Origin: Vibrio mexicanus
Lineage (GTDB): Bacteria > Pseudomonadota > Gammaproteobacteria > Enterobacterales > Vibrionaceae
Reading direction: 5' to 3'
Assembly: GCF_001012815.1 (NCBI RefSeq)
Contig: NZ_JYJP01000015.1
Location: 1-64,000 of the forward strand
DNA: 64,000 bases
In this document: positions 37,759 to 46,875 of the stretch, one piece after another
How the letters are laid out: every line of letters begins with the position of its first letter
How positions within the stretch are numbered: the first letter of the stretch is position 1
Made by a program: the position numbers and the translations under genes
The notes under the pieces: generated by a model
What the model saw: only the letters and a program-made list of their open reading frames with translations
Databases searched by the model: none
What the model was told of the DNA's origin: nothing

Positions 37759-37782
37759 AAGCCGATGCATTAGCGTCGGCTT
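37759..37782 (+). terminator. Intergenic hairpin before nspC, possible attenuator
   Basis: AAGCCGATGC (37759-37768) pairs with GCGTCGGCTT (37773-37782, one G-T pair) around an ATTA loop. The following bases are TGTTCGATTTT, a poor T-tract. It may be a weak terminator, a processing site or an mRNA stabiliser in the middle of the operon. Confidence 0.5.
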
Positions 37783-37806
37783 TGTTCGATTTTGGAAAAT
37801 AGAAAG

Positions 37807-38940
37807 ATGCAACATAACGAACTAAAAACTCCATACTTCATGATCAACGAAGATAAGTTGATTGCTAACTTGGAAAAAGCAAAGCAACTGAAAGAGATTT
37901 CTGGCGTGAAGCTTGTGCTAGCGCTGAAGTGTTTTTCAACTTGGGGCGTATTTGACATCATTAAGCCTTACCTTGATGGCACCACCAGCTCAGGGCCATT
38001 TGAAGTGAAACTGGGTCACGAAACCTTTGGTGGTGAGACACATGCTTATAGTGTGGGCTACAGTGAAGACGATGTCAGAGAAGTCGCAGACATTTGCGAC
38101 AAGATGATCTTTAACTCTCAGTCACAGCTTGCAGCTTACCGCCATATTGTTGAAGGCAAAGCGTCTTTGGGTCTTCGACTAAACCCAGGTGTCAGCTATG
38201 CAGGCCAAGATTTGGCAAACCCCGCTCGTCAGTTCTCACGTTTAGGTGTGCAAGCTGATCATATTCAACCTGAAGTGTTTGAGTCGGTTGATGGTGTGAT
38301 GTTCCACATGAACTGTGAGAACAAGGATGTGGATGCATTTATTGGATTGCTTGATTCCATTTCTGAGCAGTTTGGCGAGTACTTAAACAAGCTAGATTGG
38401 GTGAGTTTAGGTGGTGGCGTGTTCTTTACGTGGCCAGGTTACGACATCGACAAGTTAGGTGCTGCTCTAAAGGCGTTCTCTGAAAAACACGGTGTTCAGC
38501 TTTACCTTGAACCCGGCGAAGCAATTATCACGAAGACAACGGATCTCGTAGTTACTGTGGTTGATATTGTTGAAAACGTGAAGACGACAGCAATCGTCGA
38601 TTCAGCAACCGAAGCTCATCGCTTAGACACGCTTATTTATAACGAGCCAGCTTCTATCTTGGAAGCTTCAGAGTTGGGCAAGCACGAATACGTAATCGGT
38701 TCATGTTCTTGCCTTGCGGGTGATCAGTTCTGTGAAGCCAGTTTTGATGAACCATTAGAGATTGGGCAACGTCTGCACATTATGGATAGCGCAGGCTACA
38801 CGATGGTGAAGTTGAATTGGTTTAACGGCCTTCGTATGCCATCGATTTATTGTGAACGTAGCAATGGCGAACTAGAAAAGCTTAACGAGTTTGATTACAG
38901 CGATTTCAAACGCTCTTTGTCTCAATGGTCGGTTAGCTAG
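37807..38940 (+). CDS. nspC: Carboxynorspermidine decarboxylase
   Basis: PLP enzyme of the alanine racemase fold (fold III) that decarboxylates carboxynorspermidine to norspermidine. The ATG at 37807 gives 377 residues, matching what I recall of characterised Vibrio NspC. A TTG 15 bases upstream would add five residues. The PLP-binding Lys is in [11 protein letters not shown] (about residue 41), the glycine-rich phosphate loop is [12 protein letters not shown], and the active-site Cys is in [11 protein letters not shown]. Norspermidine is the major triamine of Vibrio, and loss of NspC impairs biofilm formation in V. cholerae. The nearby adhesin may therefore share a biological context. Confidence 0.97.
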   Translation: MQHNELKTPYFMINEDKLIANLEKAKQLKEISGVKLVLALKCFSTWGVFDIIKPYLDGTTSSGPFEVKLGHETFGGETHAYSVGYSEDDVREVADICDKMIFNSQSQLAAYRHIVEGKASLGLRLNPGVSYAGQDLANPARQFSRLGVQADHIQPEVFESVDGVMFHMNCENKDVDAFIGLLDSISEQFGEYLNKLDWVSLGGGVFFTWPGYDIDKLGAALKAFSEKHGVQLYLEPGEAIITKTTDLVVTVVDIVENVKTTAIVDSATEAHRLDTLIYNEPASILEASELGKHEYVIGSCSCLAGDQFCEASFDEPLEIGQRLHIMDSAGYTMVKLNWFNGLRMPSIYCERSNGELEKLNEFDYSDFKRSLSQWSVS

Positions 38941-38991
38941 TTAAGTTACCGTCTAAACTTTGTATCAGTCGAGTTAACATCAACAAAAAAA

Positions 38992-39022
38992 AGCCCGCTC
39001 AGTGGTTAACACTGAGCGGGCT
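38992..39022. terminator. Terminator between nspC and the ACT-domain gene
   Basis: A 13-bp perfect stem (38992-39004 with 39010-39022) and GTTAA loop. The minus strand continues with a run of T residues, and the plus strand with CCTATTTT. It is strongest for the leftward gene. Confidence 0.9.
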
Positions 39023-39041
39023 CCTATTTTACAGAGTGGGA

Positions 39042-39554
39042 TTACGCTTCAACGACGACGCGAGTATCTTCGCTAAGAGCTTCTAGCTCATCCGCCACAT
39101 CAGAAATGTTGACCTTACTTGGTAGTTTCACTGCCATGTTAGCGGTGAATAAGCTAGACCCGACACCACCGCCACCAGCGATAAACACGCGTTGACAGTC
39201 CATATCTAAGATATGAATGCCTTGTCCGTCAAGAACATGCGTTATCTCATTCACGATGCCAGAGCGATCATTTGAATCGAGGCGCAATTGGTAGATGGTG
39301 TCCGTAGCATGACTGAATGGGTCAGTATCGACGATTTGCACCAATAACTCAGGGTGATTGTGGAAAGCGCGTTTGACTACTTCTTCGTTTTGCTTAGGAA
39401 GTTCAACCTTAATTACGGCAGCCACTTGGTTTTCAATAAAGTTCACTTTACTGATTAACCACTTCCCACCGTTATCATGAGTCACGGTAGCCAGTTTTTT
39501 GATCGTTGCTGGAGTCGCCTTACCAACAAAGTTAACAATGAATGTGCTATTCAT
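39042..39554 (-). CDS. ACT-domain protein, GcvR-like
   Basis: A 170-residue cytoplasmic protein with two ACT-type regulatory domains in tandem (about 1-80 and 85-170): NSTFIVNFVGKATPATIKKL starts the first and DRSGIVNEITHVLDGQGIHI the second. The layout is that of GcvR, which controls the glycine cleavage operon through GcvA in E. coli, but sequence similarity alone cannot show that target. The ATG at 39554 has GGAGG eight bases upstream; an upstream in-frame Met at 39584 would disrupt that site. A TTGACA about 110 bases upstream may be its -35 box. It is flanked by terminators on both sides, so it is monocistronic. Confidence 0.82.
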   Translation of the reverse strand: MNSTFIVNFVGKATPATIKKLATVTHDNGGKWLISKVNFIENQVAAVIKVELPKQNEEVVKRAFHNHPELLVQIVDTDPFSHATDTIYQLRLDSNDRSGIVNEITHVLDGQGIHILDMDCQRVFIAGGGGVGSSLFTANMAVKLPSKVNISDVADELEALSEDTRVVVEA

Positions 39555-39703
39555 AATTGGGCCTCCAAAGCGCAAGTAGAACAAGTAGTTACATGAATGC
39601 TTATCTTCAGTTTAGAAGTTAGTGGCTAGGAAGGCTTGACGAGTGTCAATTTTTAGAGCTGTCGCTGATTTGTGTTGCAATAATTGTTGCACAAGACACA
39701 AAA

Positions 39704-39727
39704 AAAGCGGCAATAGAATGCCGCTTT
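39704..39727. terminator. Terminator downstream of the DUF3943 gene
   Basis: AAAGCGGCA (39704-39712) pairs with TGCCGCTTT (39719-39727). On the minus strand the stem is followed by a run of T residues (plus-strand A residues at 39701-39706 and before). Confidence 0.88.
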
Positions 39728-39746
39728 CTCAAAAATAACTTATTGG

Positions 39747-40655
39747 CTAGAAACCAATTTTTAGTTCAACACCGTAGAACTGTCTGTCGTAAGAAGCGCC
39801 TGCGTCCATCGCAAAGCTCGCTGCTTCATTATTGCCAAACCAAGGTGTGCTGCTGAACTGGAATTCAGCACTGCCGCCCCAAGCATCAGTAACCCAACCA
39901 TGGATATGCCCAACAGGGTTCAGGAAGAATAAAGAGACATCCCCCATTCGTTTTGAGCCCATGACTTCACCGCCCGAAGCAATGATTTCTTGTTCGGTTT
40001 CGAACATAGCCTCACCGACAACCGCGCCAAAGAATGGTGTGATAAACAGATCCTGCCAAGACGGAACTTCAGCAAAGGCTTCTACACCGTATTCCCAGAA
40101 GAATGTTGACATGGTTGCTGAGTACAGGAAGGATTCGAACTCGTTAAATCCAGCGTGACGAGCGGCCGTATAGTACACACCACCAAAATATGGGTGCATG
40201 ACATAGTTGAGAAAGTGCTCATCGCGGTCCCAAACTGGACCTGCTTTTACGTTGTCTACCCATTTACTGCCAAGTTTACTCAAGTCGCGAGACTCTTCAT
40301 CCCATTTAGTGATGGATTCGGGTAACAAGGTCATTAGGCCAACCGTGGCAACACTCAAACCTAAAATTGTGTAGGTTTGCCCCATCAAGTAGTCCCAGTC
40401 TTTGCCATCTTGCACTTGCAAGTACTTAGGCAGTTCTGGTTCTGCGATCGTTAGCTCAGGTTCTTGCAAATAGACGGCATAGCGATTGCTTGGATCGTCT
40501 AATACTGGCTGATTAGAGTAGCGATGGCTGTCTTGGAAAAAGTAGTCTTTATGATTATCTGCCGTGTAACTGAACTCAATGTGATTTATTGAGTCATAAC
40601 TTGAGGCATTCGCACACGCAGAAAATGATAACATCATTGCAGCTATGTTTTTCAT
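39747..40655 (-). CDS. DUF3943 domain-containing protein
   Basis: A 302-residue exported protein of unknown function. Starting at ATG 40655 it has a signal peptide (KNIAAMMLSFSACANAS). The body contains the DUF3943 hallmark HPYFGGVYYTAARHAGFNEF (residues about 155-175), then STFFWEYGVEAFAE and DLFITPFFGAVVGEAMF. The C-terminal end YGVELKIGF, with alternating hydrophobic residues and terminal Phe, suggests an outer membrane beta-barrel. An earlier Met at 40703 would add 16 residues before the signal peptide. No neighbour suggests a partner. Confidence 0.8.
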   Translation of the reverse strand: MKNIAAMMLSFSACANASSYDSINHIEFSYTADNHKDYFFQDSHRYSNQPVLDDPSNRYAVYLQEPELTIAEPELPKYLQVQDGKDWDYLMGQTYTILGLSVATVGLMTLLPESITKWDEESRDLSKLGSKWVDNVKAGPVWDRDEHFLNYVMHPYFGGVYYTAARHAGFNEFESFLYSATMSTFFWEYGVEAFAEVPSWQDLFITPFFGAVVGEAMFETEQEIIASGGEVMGSKRMGDVSLFFLNPVGHIHGWVTDAWGGSAEFQFSSTPWFGNNEAASFAMDAGASYDRQFYGVELKIGF

Positions 40656-40857
40656 AGACACGGACAGCTCCAAAATTTGAGAATTTTTAATGATCAGATT
40701 CACAATTATCTAATAAAGTCAGAAGAATAGAAACTGCAAATTGTGTTATCTGGGAAACTAAACCAAAAAGATGTGCTTTACCGAAAAATGTTACACATCT
40801 ATTTCATAAATTGATTATAAGTGATTGAATGCATCAAGCACGTGAGGAAAGTATAGT

Positions 40858-42099
40858 ATGTTGAAAATAGCGATGCTGAGTACTGGAGAAGAAGTTCTTC
40901 ATGGCGATATCGTTGATACCAATGCAGCTTGGCTATCGAGCTTGTTTTATGAACATGGCTTTCCACTGGTAAAACGCTCAACAGTAGGCGATTCGCTACA
41001 AGCATTGACTGAAGAGCTGTTAATGCTCAGTTTTAATAGTGACGTTGTCATTGTTAATGGTGGTCTTGGACCAACCACCGATGATATGTCGACCGAAGCG
41101 GCAGCTGCGATATCTGAGCAGCCTTTGGTGCTTTTCCCTGAATGGAAAGAAAGGTTAGAAGCCTTCTTTACCAGTCGCGGCCTGACTATGCCAGAAAGCA
41201 ACATTAAACAGGCAATGCTGCCTGAACAATCTACGTTGATTGATAACCCTGTTGGCACGGCTTGCGGCTTTAAGCTGGAAGTGAACGGTTGCCTGTTTTA
41301 CTTTACTCCAGGTGTTCCAAAAGAGTTCAAGCTGATGGCGGAAAGCCAAATCCTTCCAGATTTAAAACATCAGTTCCCCGAACAGGCCGGTCTTGATTGC
41401 AGCAAGCTCTATACATTTGGTACGTCAGAGTCTGGGTTAGCTGACGTTCTCGATAAGGTATCTTTACCTAGCGGGTATAGCCTTGGCTACCGTTCATACC
41501 TTCCGTACATTGAGGTAAAACTCTTTGGTCCTAAACAAGACCTTGATGTTCGAGTCAAATTACTCCAACTGATTTTCAAGCTTATAGAGAAGCATGTGGT
41601 GAGTGTCGATGAGAGCTTGTCTGATCATCTTGGGCATTTAGTTGCCGAGAAAAAATTGTCTATTTCTACCTCTGAGCAATCAACACAGGGGTGGTTATCC
41701 AATTGGCTACACGAAAATGCCTTAATGGCGAAATACTGTGGGCACGGTTGGGTGCTTGGGCAATCTCTGGATATTGGTGGAGAAGAGAAAGATCCACTTG
41801 CTGCTACCTTTGCGCTTGCAGGGGCAACTCGAGATAAATGCTCAACAGACATTTCCTTGGTGACTGGCCGTTTAATTGATAACAGTTTTACCGTGGCGTT
41901 CTCTGCACCGGAAGGGGAGTGGGGGCAAACTCTAAGTTTCAACAGGCATTATACGATAGAAGAACAAAAGCTGGTGATAGGAACGGTGGCAGCCGATATG
42001 TTGAGGCGCTACTTATCGAGTAAACCTATATTCGTGTCATACAGCTCACTTAAGTCTGTGAAAGAGATGCATGTTCCTAGAGGCTTGCTCGATTCGTAA
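40858..42099 (+). CDS. CinA-family protein (YfaY-like)
   Basis: A 413-residue cytoplasmic protein. The N-terminal domain (about 1-170) is the molybdopterin-binding-like COG1058 domain, with STGEEVLHGDIVDTN and VIVNGGLGPTTDD. The central part follows the CinA pattern (FTPGVPKEFKLM, TFGTSESGLAD). The C-terminal domain, where active CinA/PncC proteins have NMN deamidase motifs, is only weakly conserved (TSEQSTQGWLSNWL replaces the usual Ser/glycine-rich core), as in E. coli YfaY. It may have lost the deamidase activity. In E. coli the yfaY gene is also near nrdAB and gyrA, matching this neighbourhood. Confidence 0.82.
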   Translation: MLKIAMLSTGEEVLHGDIVDTNAAWLSSLFYEHGFPLVKRSTVGDSLQALTEELLMLSFNSDVVIVNGGLGPTTDDMSTEAAAAISEQPLVLFPEWKERLEAFFTSRGLTMPESNIKQAMLPEQSTLIDNPVGTACGFKLEVNGCLFYFTPGVPKEFKLMAESQILPDLKHQFPEQAGLDCSKLYTFGTSESGLADVLDKVSLPSGYSLGYRSYLPYIEVKLFGPKQDLDVRVKLLQLIFKLIEKHVVSVDESLSDHLGHLVAEKKLSISTSEQSTQGWLSNWLHENALMAKYCGHGWVLGQSLDIGGEEKDPLAATFALAGATRDKCSTDISLVTGRLIDNSFTVAFSAPEGEWGQTLSFNRHYTIEEQKLVIGTVAADMLRRYLSSKPIFVSYSSLKSVKEMHVPRGLLDS

Positions 42100-42329
42100 C
42101 CTAAGATTGGTTTTTGTCAAATTAGTAAGTGTTGATATAAGCATGTAACTGAATGGATATGTGGCTTATATTAATTGTGGTTCCGAATCAATTTTTTAGA
42201 ATGATTTGTTCTAATCGCTAAATGGATGATTTTCAACGTTCCATAAAATTGTCTCATTTTTGAGCCTTCTATTCTCCTGGCGAACTTGTAAACTGAGTAT
42301 TCGCATCAGTGGTGAGCAAGGAGGCAGAC

Positions 42330-42584
42330 ATGTTTTATCAATCAAAGATATTGGTCTGGTATCAAGTGGCAAGTCAAAAAGTTGTTTTAGGAGAGGCGTT
42401 TAGCGATGATGAGCACAATGTTGTGTCGTTGTGGCATCAAGCCCCTCAAGAGTCTTACAACGGACATGACACAGGCTTTCGCTTATCTTTGTTTGATGAT
42501 GATGGGCGCGAAGTGGCTGACAAAGCCGTATCTATGGTTACCGCAGACGAATTTTTATCACATATAGTAAAGGCCAGCGCTTAG
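42330..42584 (+). CDS. Small conserved-looking hypothetical protein (84 aa)
   Basis: I do not recognise this protein. The ATG at 42330 has an excellent AAGGAGG five bases upstream, which makes translation likely. The product is 84 residues, soluble, mildly acidic and beta-rich in appearance (SKILVWYQVASQKVVLGEAF), without cysteines, signal peptide or membrane segment. The final codons and stop lie inside a long terminator hairpin. It stands between the CinA-like gene and the convergent yfaE gene, separated from the former by 230 bases with no visible feature, so it probably has its own promoter. Confidence 0.65.
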   Translation: MFYQSKILVWYQVASQKVVLGEAFSDDEHNVVSLWHQAPQESYNGHDTGFRLSLFDDDGREVADKAVSMVTADEFLSHIVKASA

Positions 42585-42595
42585 CGCTGGCCTTT
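42569..42595. terminator. Hairpin at the end of the 84-aa gene
   Basis: A 12-bp perfect stem (42569-42580 with 42584-42595) with a three-base TTA loop. The TAG stop (42582-42584) begins in the loop. T-tracts are modest on both strands (TTTATGTTTT on the plus strand). Confidence 0.75.
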
Positions 42596-42642
42596 ATGTT
42601 TTCTACAATCAACTTTGATTCAAAAAGAGCTTAATTGAATAG

Positions 42643-42921
42643 TTATGCTCTCTTTGCTTTCGCACTGAACAATACGCCATTCAGCTTTAAATCACTTTTT
42701 GCTCTGCAAATGCAAGGCAGTATTTCATTACCTTGTGTATAAGCCATAGCAAACCCAACGTATTCGACTTCGCCAGACTCTAGCGTACATTTACATGCAC
42801 CGCAGTGTCCTTCACGGCAGTTGTACTCGGGTTCAAGGCCGGCTTGCTCCATTGTCTCTAGAATCGTGTTGGACGAGTTAGATTCAATGGTCGTGATCTT
42901 GTTGATTGTAATATTCGCCAT
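42643..42921 (-). CDS. yfaE: 2Fe-2S ferredoxin YfaE, NrdB cofactor maintenance
   Basis: A 92-residue plant-type ferredoxin. The cluster ligands are Cys35, Cys40 and Cys43 in CREGHCGAC, plus a distal Cys (70 or 72) in LPCIC. In E. coli YfaE supplies electrons to regenerate the diferric-tyrosyl cofactor of the small ribonucleotide reductase subunit. Here the start overlaps the nrdB stop as TAATG, so it is the third gene of the nrdA-nrdB-yfaE operon, the usual gamma-proteobacterial order. Length and motif spacing are normal. Confidence 0.95.
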   Translation of the reverse strand: MANITINKITTIESNSSNTILETMEQAGLEPEYNCREGHCGACKCTLESGEVEYVGFAMAYTQGNEILPCICRAKSDLKLNGVLFSAKAKRA

Positions 42922-44053
42922 TACAGTTCGAAACCTTCGAAGTCATCTGCATTCACTTCGTTGTCGATTTGACCGACTAGGTAAGAACTGATTTCTGCTT
43001 CTTGCGGTGCAACCTGAACGTTATCAGACGACAACCAAGCATTAATCCATGGAATTGGGTTAGATGTCGCTTCAGGGTAAGCTGCTGCTAGACCAACCGC
43101 TTGCATACGAACGTTGGTGATGTATTCAACGTACTGACAAAGAATGTCTTTGTTCAAGCCGATCATAGAACCGTCTTTGAACAGGTATTCGGCCCACTCT
43201 TTCTCTTGTTCTGCTGCTTCCTTAAACAGGTCAAAACACTCTTGTTTACACTCTTCAGCGATCTGCATGAATGAGAAATCATCCTGACCATTACGAAGTA
43301 GGTTCAACATGTGCTGAGTACCTGTCAGGTGCAGTGCTTCATCACGTGCGATTAGCTTGATGATTTTCGCATTACCTTCCATCAGTTCACGTTCAGCGAA
43401 GGCAAATGAACAAGCAAAGCTTACATAGAAACGAATCGCTTCAAGGGCATTCACTGACATCAGACATAGGTACAGCTTCTTCTTCAGATCTTGAAGGCTA
43501 ACATTAACTGTTTCGCCATTGATTGTATGTGTACCTTCACCGTAGCGGTGGTAGTCGTTAGTCAGAGCGATGAGATCATCGTAGTAATGAGCGATGTCTT
43601 TAGCACGTTTTAGAATGTGTTCGTTCTCAACAATGTCATCAAATACAACCGCAGGGTCGTTTACGATGTTACGGATGATGTGTGTGTATGAACGTGAGTG
43701 GATCGTTTCAGAGAACGACCATGTCTCAATCCAAGTTTCTACTTCTGGAAGCGATACTAAGGGCAGCAGCGCCACGTTCGGGCTGCGGCTTGAATCGAGT
43801 CAAGTAGAGTTTGGTACTTCAAGTTAGAGATAAAGATGTGTTTCTCGTGCTCAGGAAGTTTGTTGTAGTCGATACGATCGCTTGATACATCGACTTCTTC
43901 CGGACGCCAGAAGAAAGAAAGCTGCTTCTCAATCAGCTTTTCAAAAATCTCAAATTTTTGTTGGTCGTAACGCGCAACGTTAACCGATTGACCAAGGAAC
44001 ATTGGTTCTTTTAACTGGTCATTTTTGTTTTGAGAAAAAGTACTGTAAGCCAT
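42921..44053 (-). CDS. nrdB: Ribonucleotide reductase class Ia, beta subunit (apparent frameshift)
   Basis: Carries the diiron-tyrosyl radical for conversion of ribonucleotides to deoxyribonucleotides. The N-terminal 99 residues and the rest lie in different frames; adding one base at 43789 (C to CC on the plus strand, AAGCC to AAGGCC in coding sense) restores [15 protein letters not shown]. The corrected product is 377 residues (376 in E. coli). The iron ligand motif EKHIF, the radical Tyr in [14 protein letters not shown], the second ligand helix ARDEALH, and the C-terminal [10 protein letters not shown] tail that docks on NrdA are all present. GAGG lies five bases upstream of the ATG. The gene is essential for aerobic growth, so the break is almost surely a sequencing loss. 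Confidence 0.96.
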
Positions 44054-44074
44054 AAATGCCTCAATTCCTTTTAA

Positions 44075-44106
44075 GCCCTTCTTGTTTAGAAATTAAAAAG
44101 AAGGGC
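44075..44106 (-). other. Hairpin between nrdA and nrdB
   Basis: GCCCTTCTT (44075-44083) pairs with AAGAAGGGC (44098-44106) with a 14-base AT-rich loop. No T-tract follows in the direction of transcription. It could protect the upstream mRNA or tune the NrdA:NrdB ratio. Confidence 0.5.
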
Positions 44107-44140
44107 AGATAATTCACTGTTCTAATATATGGGTTGTCGA

Positions 44141-46421
44141 TTAAATCTTACAACCGCCGCCTGCACAATCGTCTTCTTGGACTGCAACACCACCAGACTG
44201 TTCGTCTTTGGCACCGTCACGAGTGTTGTGGTAGTAAAGTGTCTTCACACCAAACTTGTATGCCGTTAGAAGATCTTGCAATAGCTTCTTCATTGGAACT
44301 TTACCCGTCTCGTAGACGCTTGGATCATAGTTGGTGTTCGCAGAGATAGCTTGGTCAACAAACTTCTGCATGATACCTACTAAGTGCAAGTAGCCGTCGT
44401 TCGAGCCGATGTCCCAAAGTAACTCGTAGTTCTCTTTTAAGTTTACGAAATCTGGAACGACTTGCTTCAAGATACCGTCTTTCGATGCCTTAACTGATAC
44501 ATAGCCACGTGGTGGCTCAATGCCGTTTGTCGCGTTAGAAATTTGCGATGATGTTTCTGATGGCATCAGTGCAGTTAGCGTTGAGTTACGTAGGCCATAC
44601 TCCATGATCTCTTCACGTAGCGCATCCCAGTCGTAATGAAGTTTTTCATCACAAATCGCATCAACGTCAGACTTGTATGTATCAATAGGCAGAAGGCCTT
44701 TCGCATAGTTTGTCTCGTGGAAAGATGGACATTTGCCTTGCTCTTTCGCAAGCTCGACAGACGCTTTCAGTAGGTAGTACTGAATCGCTTCAAACGTACG
44801 GTGAGTTAGGCCGTTAGCACTGCCATCTGAGTATTTCACACCATTCTTCGCTAGGTAGTATGCGAAGTTGATAACGCCCACACCCAAAGTTCGACGGTTC
44901 ATTGTCGACTTGTATGCTGCTGGTAGCGGGTAATCTTGGTAATCGAGTAGGGCATCAAGTGCACGAACAACCAGTTCCGATAGCTCTTCAAAATCGTCGA
45001 GAGATTTAATCGCACCAAGGTTAAATGCAGAAAGCGTACATAGGGCAATTTCACCCGAGTCATCTTCTACATTGGCCAGTGGTTTGGTTGGTAGTGCAAT
45101 TTCCAAACATAGGTTTGACTGACGAACAGGCGCCACTTCTGAATCGAATGGGCTGTGCGTATTACAGTGGTCTACGTTTTGAATGTAAATACGACCTGTC
45201 GAGGCGCGCTCTTGCATGAGCAAAGAGAACATTTCGATGGCTTTAACGGTTTCTTTCTTGATTGAAGGATCGTTTTCGTATTTCACATACAGGCGTTCGA
45301 ATTCTTCTTGATTCTCGAAGAAAGCATCATAAAGGCCAGGCACATCCGATGGAGAGAATAAGGTGATGTTGCCACCTTCAACTAGGCGTTGATACATCAG
45401 TTTGTTCAACTGAACACCGTAGTCCATGTGACGCACACGGTTTTCTTCAACACCGCGGTTGTTCTTAAGAACCATTAGAGAGCGAGCTTCGCCGTGCCAC
45501 AGTGGGTAGAATACCGTTGCTGCACCGCCACGAACGCCACCTTGAGAACAACATTTTACAGCTGTTTGGAAGTATTTGTAGAAAGGGATACAACCGGTAT
45601 GGAATGCTTCACCACCACGGATTTCAGAACCTAGCGCACGGATACGACCCGCGTTAATACCAATACCAGCACGTTGAGATACGTAACGTACGATTGAGCT
45701 AGCAGTTGCGTTAATAGAGTCTAGCTATCGCCACACTCGATAAGTACACAAGAGCTGAACTGACGGGTAGGCGTACGTACACCAGACATAATTGGTGTAG
45801 GTAGAGAAATCTTAAATGTCGACGTCGCATCATAGAAACGTTTAACGTAATCCAAACGTGTTGCTTTCGGGTACTTAGCAAACAAACAAGCTGCAACAAG
45901 GATGTATAAGAACTGCGCGCTTTCGTAGATTTGTCCAGATACACGGTTCTGAACGAAGTACTTACCTTCAAGCTGTTTAACAGCCGCATAAGAGAAATCT
46001 AGGTCACGACGGTGATCAAGGTATGCATCGAGCTCGTCTAATTCTTCACGAGTGTAATCTTCGATGATGTGCTTGTCGTATTTACCCATGTCTACAAGAC
46101 GAGAAACATGATTGTACAGCGTTGGCGGCTCGTATTGACCGTACGCTTTTTTACGCAGGTGGAATACAGCAAGTCGAGCAGCAAGGTACTGGTAATCTGG
46201 CGTTTCTTCTGAGATCAAATCTGCAGCAGATTTGATGATGGTTTCATGGATGTCAGAAGTCGTGATGCTTCGTAGAACTGAATGTGAGCCTTGAGTTCTA
46301 CCTGAGAGACTGAAACGTTGTTTAGACCTTCTGCAGCCCACGTGATGACACGGTGGATCTTCTCTAGATCTATGTTTTCTTTGCGGCCATTACGTTTAGT
46401 AACGGTAAGTTGTTGGTTCAT
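44141..46421 (-). CDS. nrdA: Ribonucleotide reductase class Ia, alpha subunit (two apparent frameshifts)
   Basis: Catalytic subunit, about 760 residues after correction (761 in E. coli). An N-terminal ATP-cone (TVTKRNGRKENIDLEKIHR) binds the overall activity effector. Then come the RNR barrel motifs SCVLIECGDS with the first active-site Cys, NLCLEIALPTKP and LCTLSAFNLG with the second pair. The C-terminal tail DDCAGGGCKI holds the shuttle cysteines. Frame losses: at 46268 (GAAGCA should be GAAGGCA, restoring FYEGITTSDIHE) and at 45724 (GATAGCTAG should be GATAGCCTAG, restoring CGDSLDSINATA). Upstream lie candidate NrdR and DnaA sites. An essential gene of normal length after repair argues for sequencing error. 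Confidence 0.96.
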
Positions 46422-46521
46422 TCTGCTTTATTTCCCTAATAAAACTGATAAAAGCCTTATTTTTGTATCTTTGTTATGAAACGATTGTAAATCTCGTTGA
46501 GGCTTTGTGATCAAAGTCTAT

Positions 46522-46552
46522 CTATATATTGATGCCTAAACACTACATATAG
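46522..46552 (-). promoter_or_regulatory. Pair of NrdR-like boxes
   Basis: CTATATATTG (46522-46531) fits the NrdR core CWATATATWG exactly, and CTACATATAG (46543-46552) fits with one mismatch. Their centres are 21 bases apart, two helical turns, so both lie on the same DNA face. They lie 100-130 bases upstream of the nrdA start. Confidence 0.55.
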
Positions 46553-46624
46553 GGGTTCGTTCGTTTTCGAGTTACAAGATAGTGCTATCACGGCTGATTT
46601 TCAAGTTACAGATCTTGGATGACT

Positions 46625-46667
46625 TGTGGATAACTGACAAAAATAAAAAAAACAGTAAGTATCCACT
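46625..46667. promoter_or_regulatory. DnaA boxes upstream of nrdA
   Basis: TGTGGATAA (46625-46633) is a perfect DnaA box (TTATCCACA) on the minus strand. GTATCCACT (46659-46667) is a weaker copy with two mismatches on the plus strand. DnaA regulates nrdAB in E. coli through similar boxes. Confidence 0.55.
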
Positions 46668-46827
46668 AACTGAAGATCTAAGAGCACAATTGAGTGGAGA
46701 AAAATACGCTTTCGAGATCGGTTTAGAAGTAACCACGAATTAAAAAAAATTCCTTGATCTTTGATAAAAAACTTACTTATAAATCGAAGCGATTAAAATG
46801 GAATCTAGCGCACGTTTGAAATGAAAA

Positions 46828-46853
46828 AAACGGCAATTTTCTAATTGCCGTTT
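46828..46853 (-). terminator. Terminator of ubiG
   Basis: AAACGGCAATT (46828-46838) pairs with AATTGCCGTTT (46843-46853) around TTCT. On the minus strand the stem is followed by a run of T residues. Confidence 0.9.
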
Positions 46854-46875
46854 CTTAAATCAAATAGTTTGCAAA

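Larger units (their letters stand above)
46422..46827 (-). promoter_or_regulatory. nrdAB promoter region
   Basis: About 400 AT-rich bases between nrdA and the ubiG terminator, without a gene. It carries two NrdR-like boxes (46522-46531 and 46543-46552) and two DnaA-like boxes (46625-46633 and 46659-46667), listed separately. This layout resembles the E. coli nrdA control region, which uses NrdR and DnaA among other factors. Confidence 0.6.

Noticed and set aside
39681..39700. Direct GTTGCA repeats as an operator near the DUF3943 terminator
   Set aside because: The two copies are close and imperfectly arranged, and no promoter is apparent in a suitable position.
42921..46421. nrdA and nrdB as true pseudogenes
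   Set aside because: Single added bases restore full-length, fully conserved essential enzymes; sequencing loss is far more likely.
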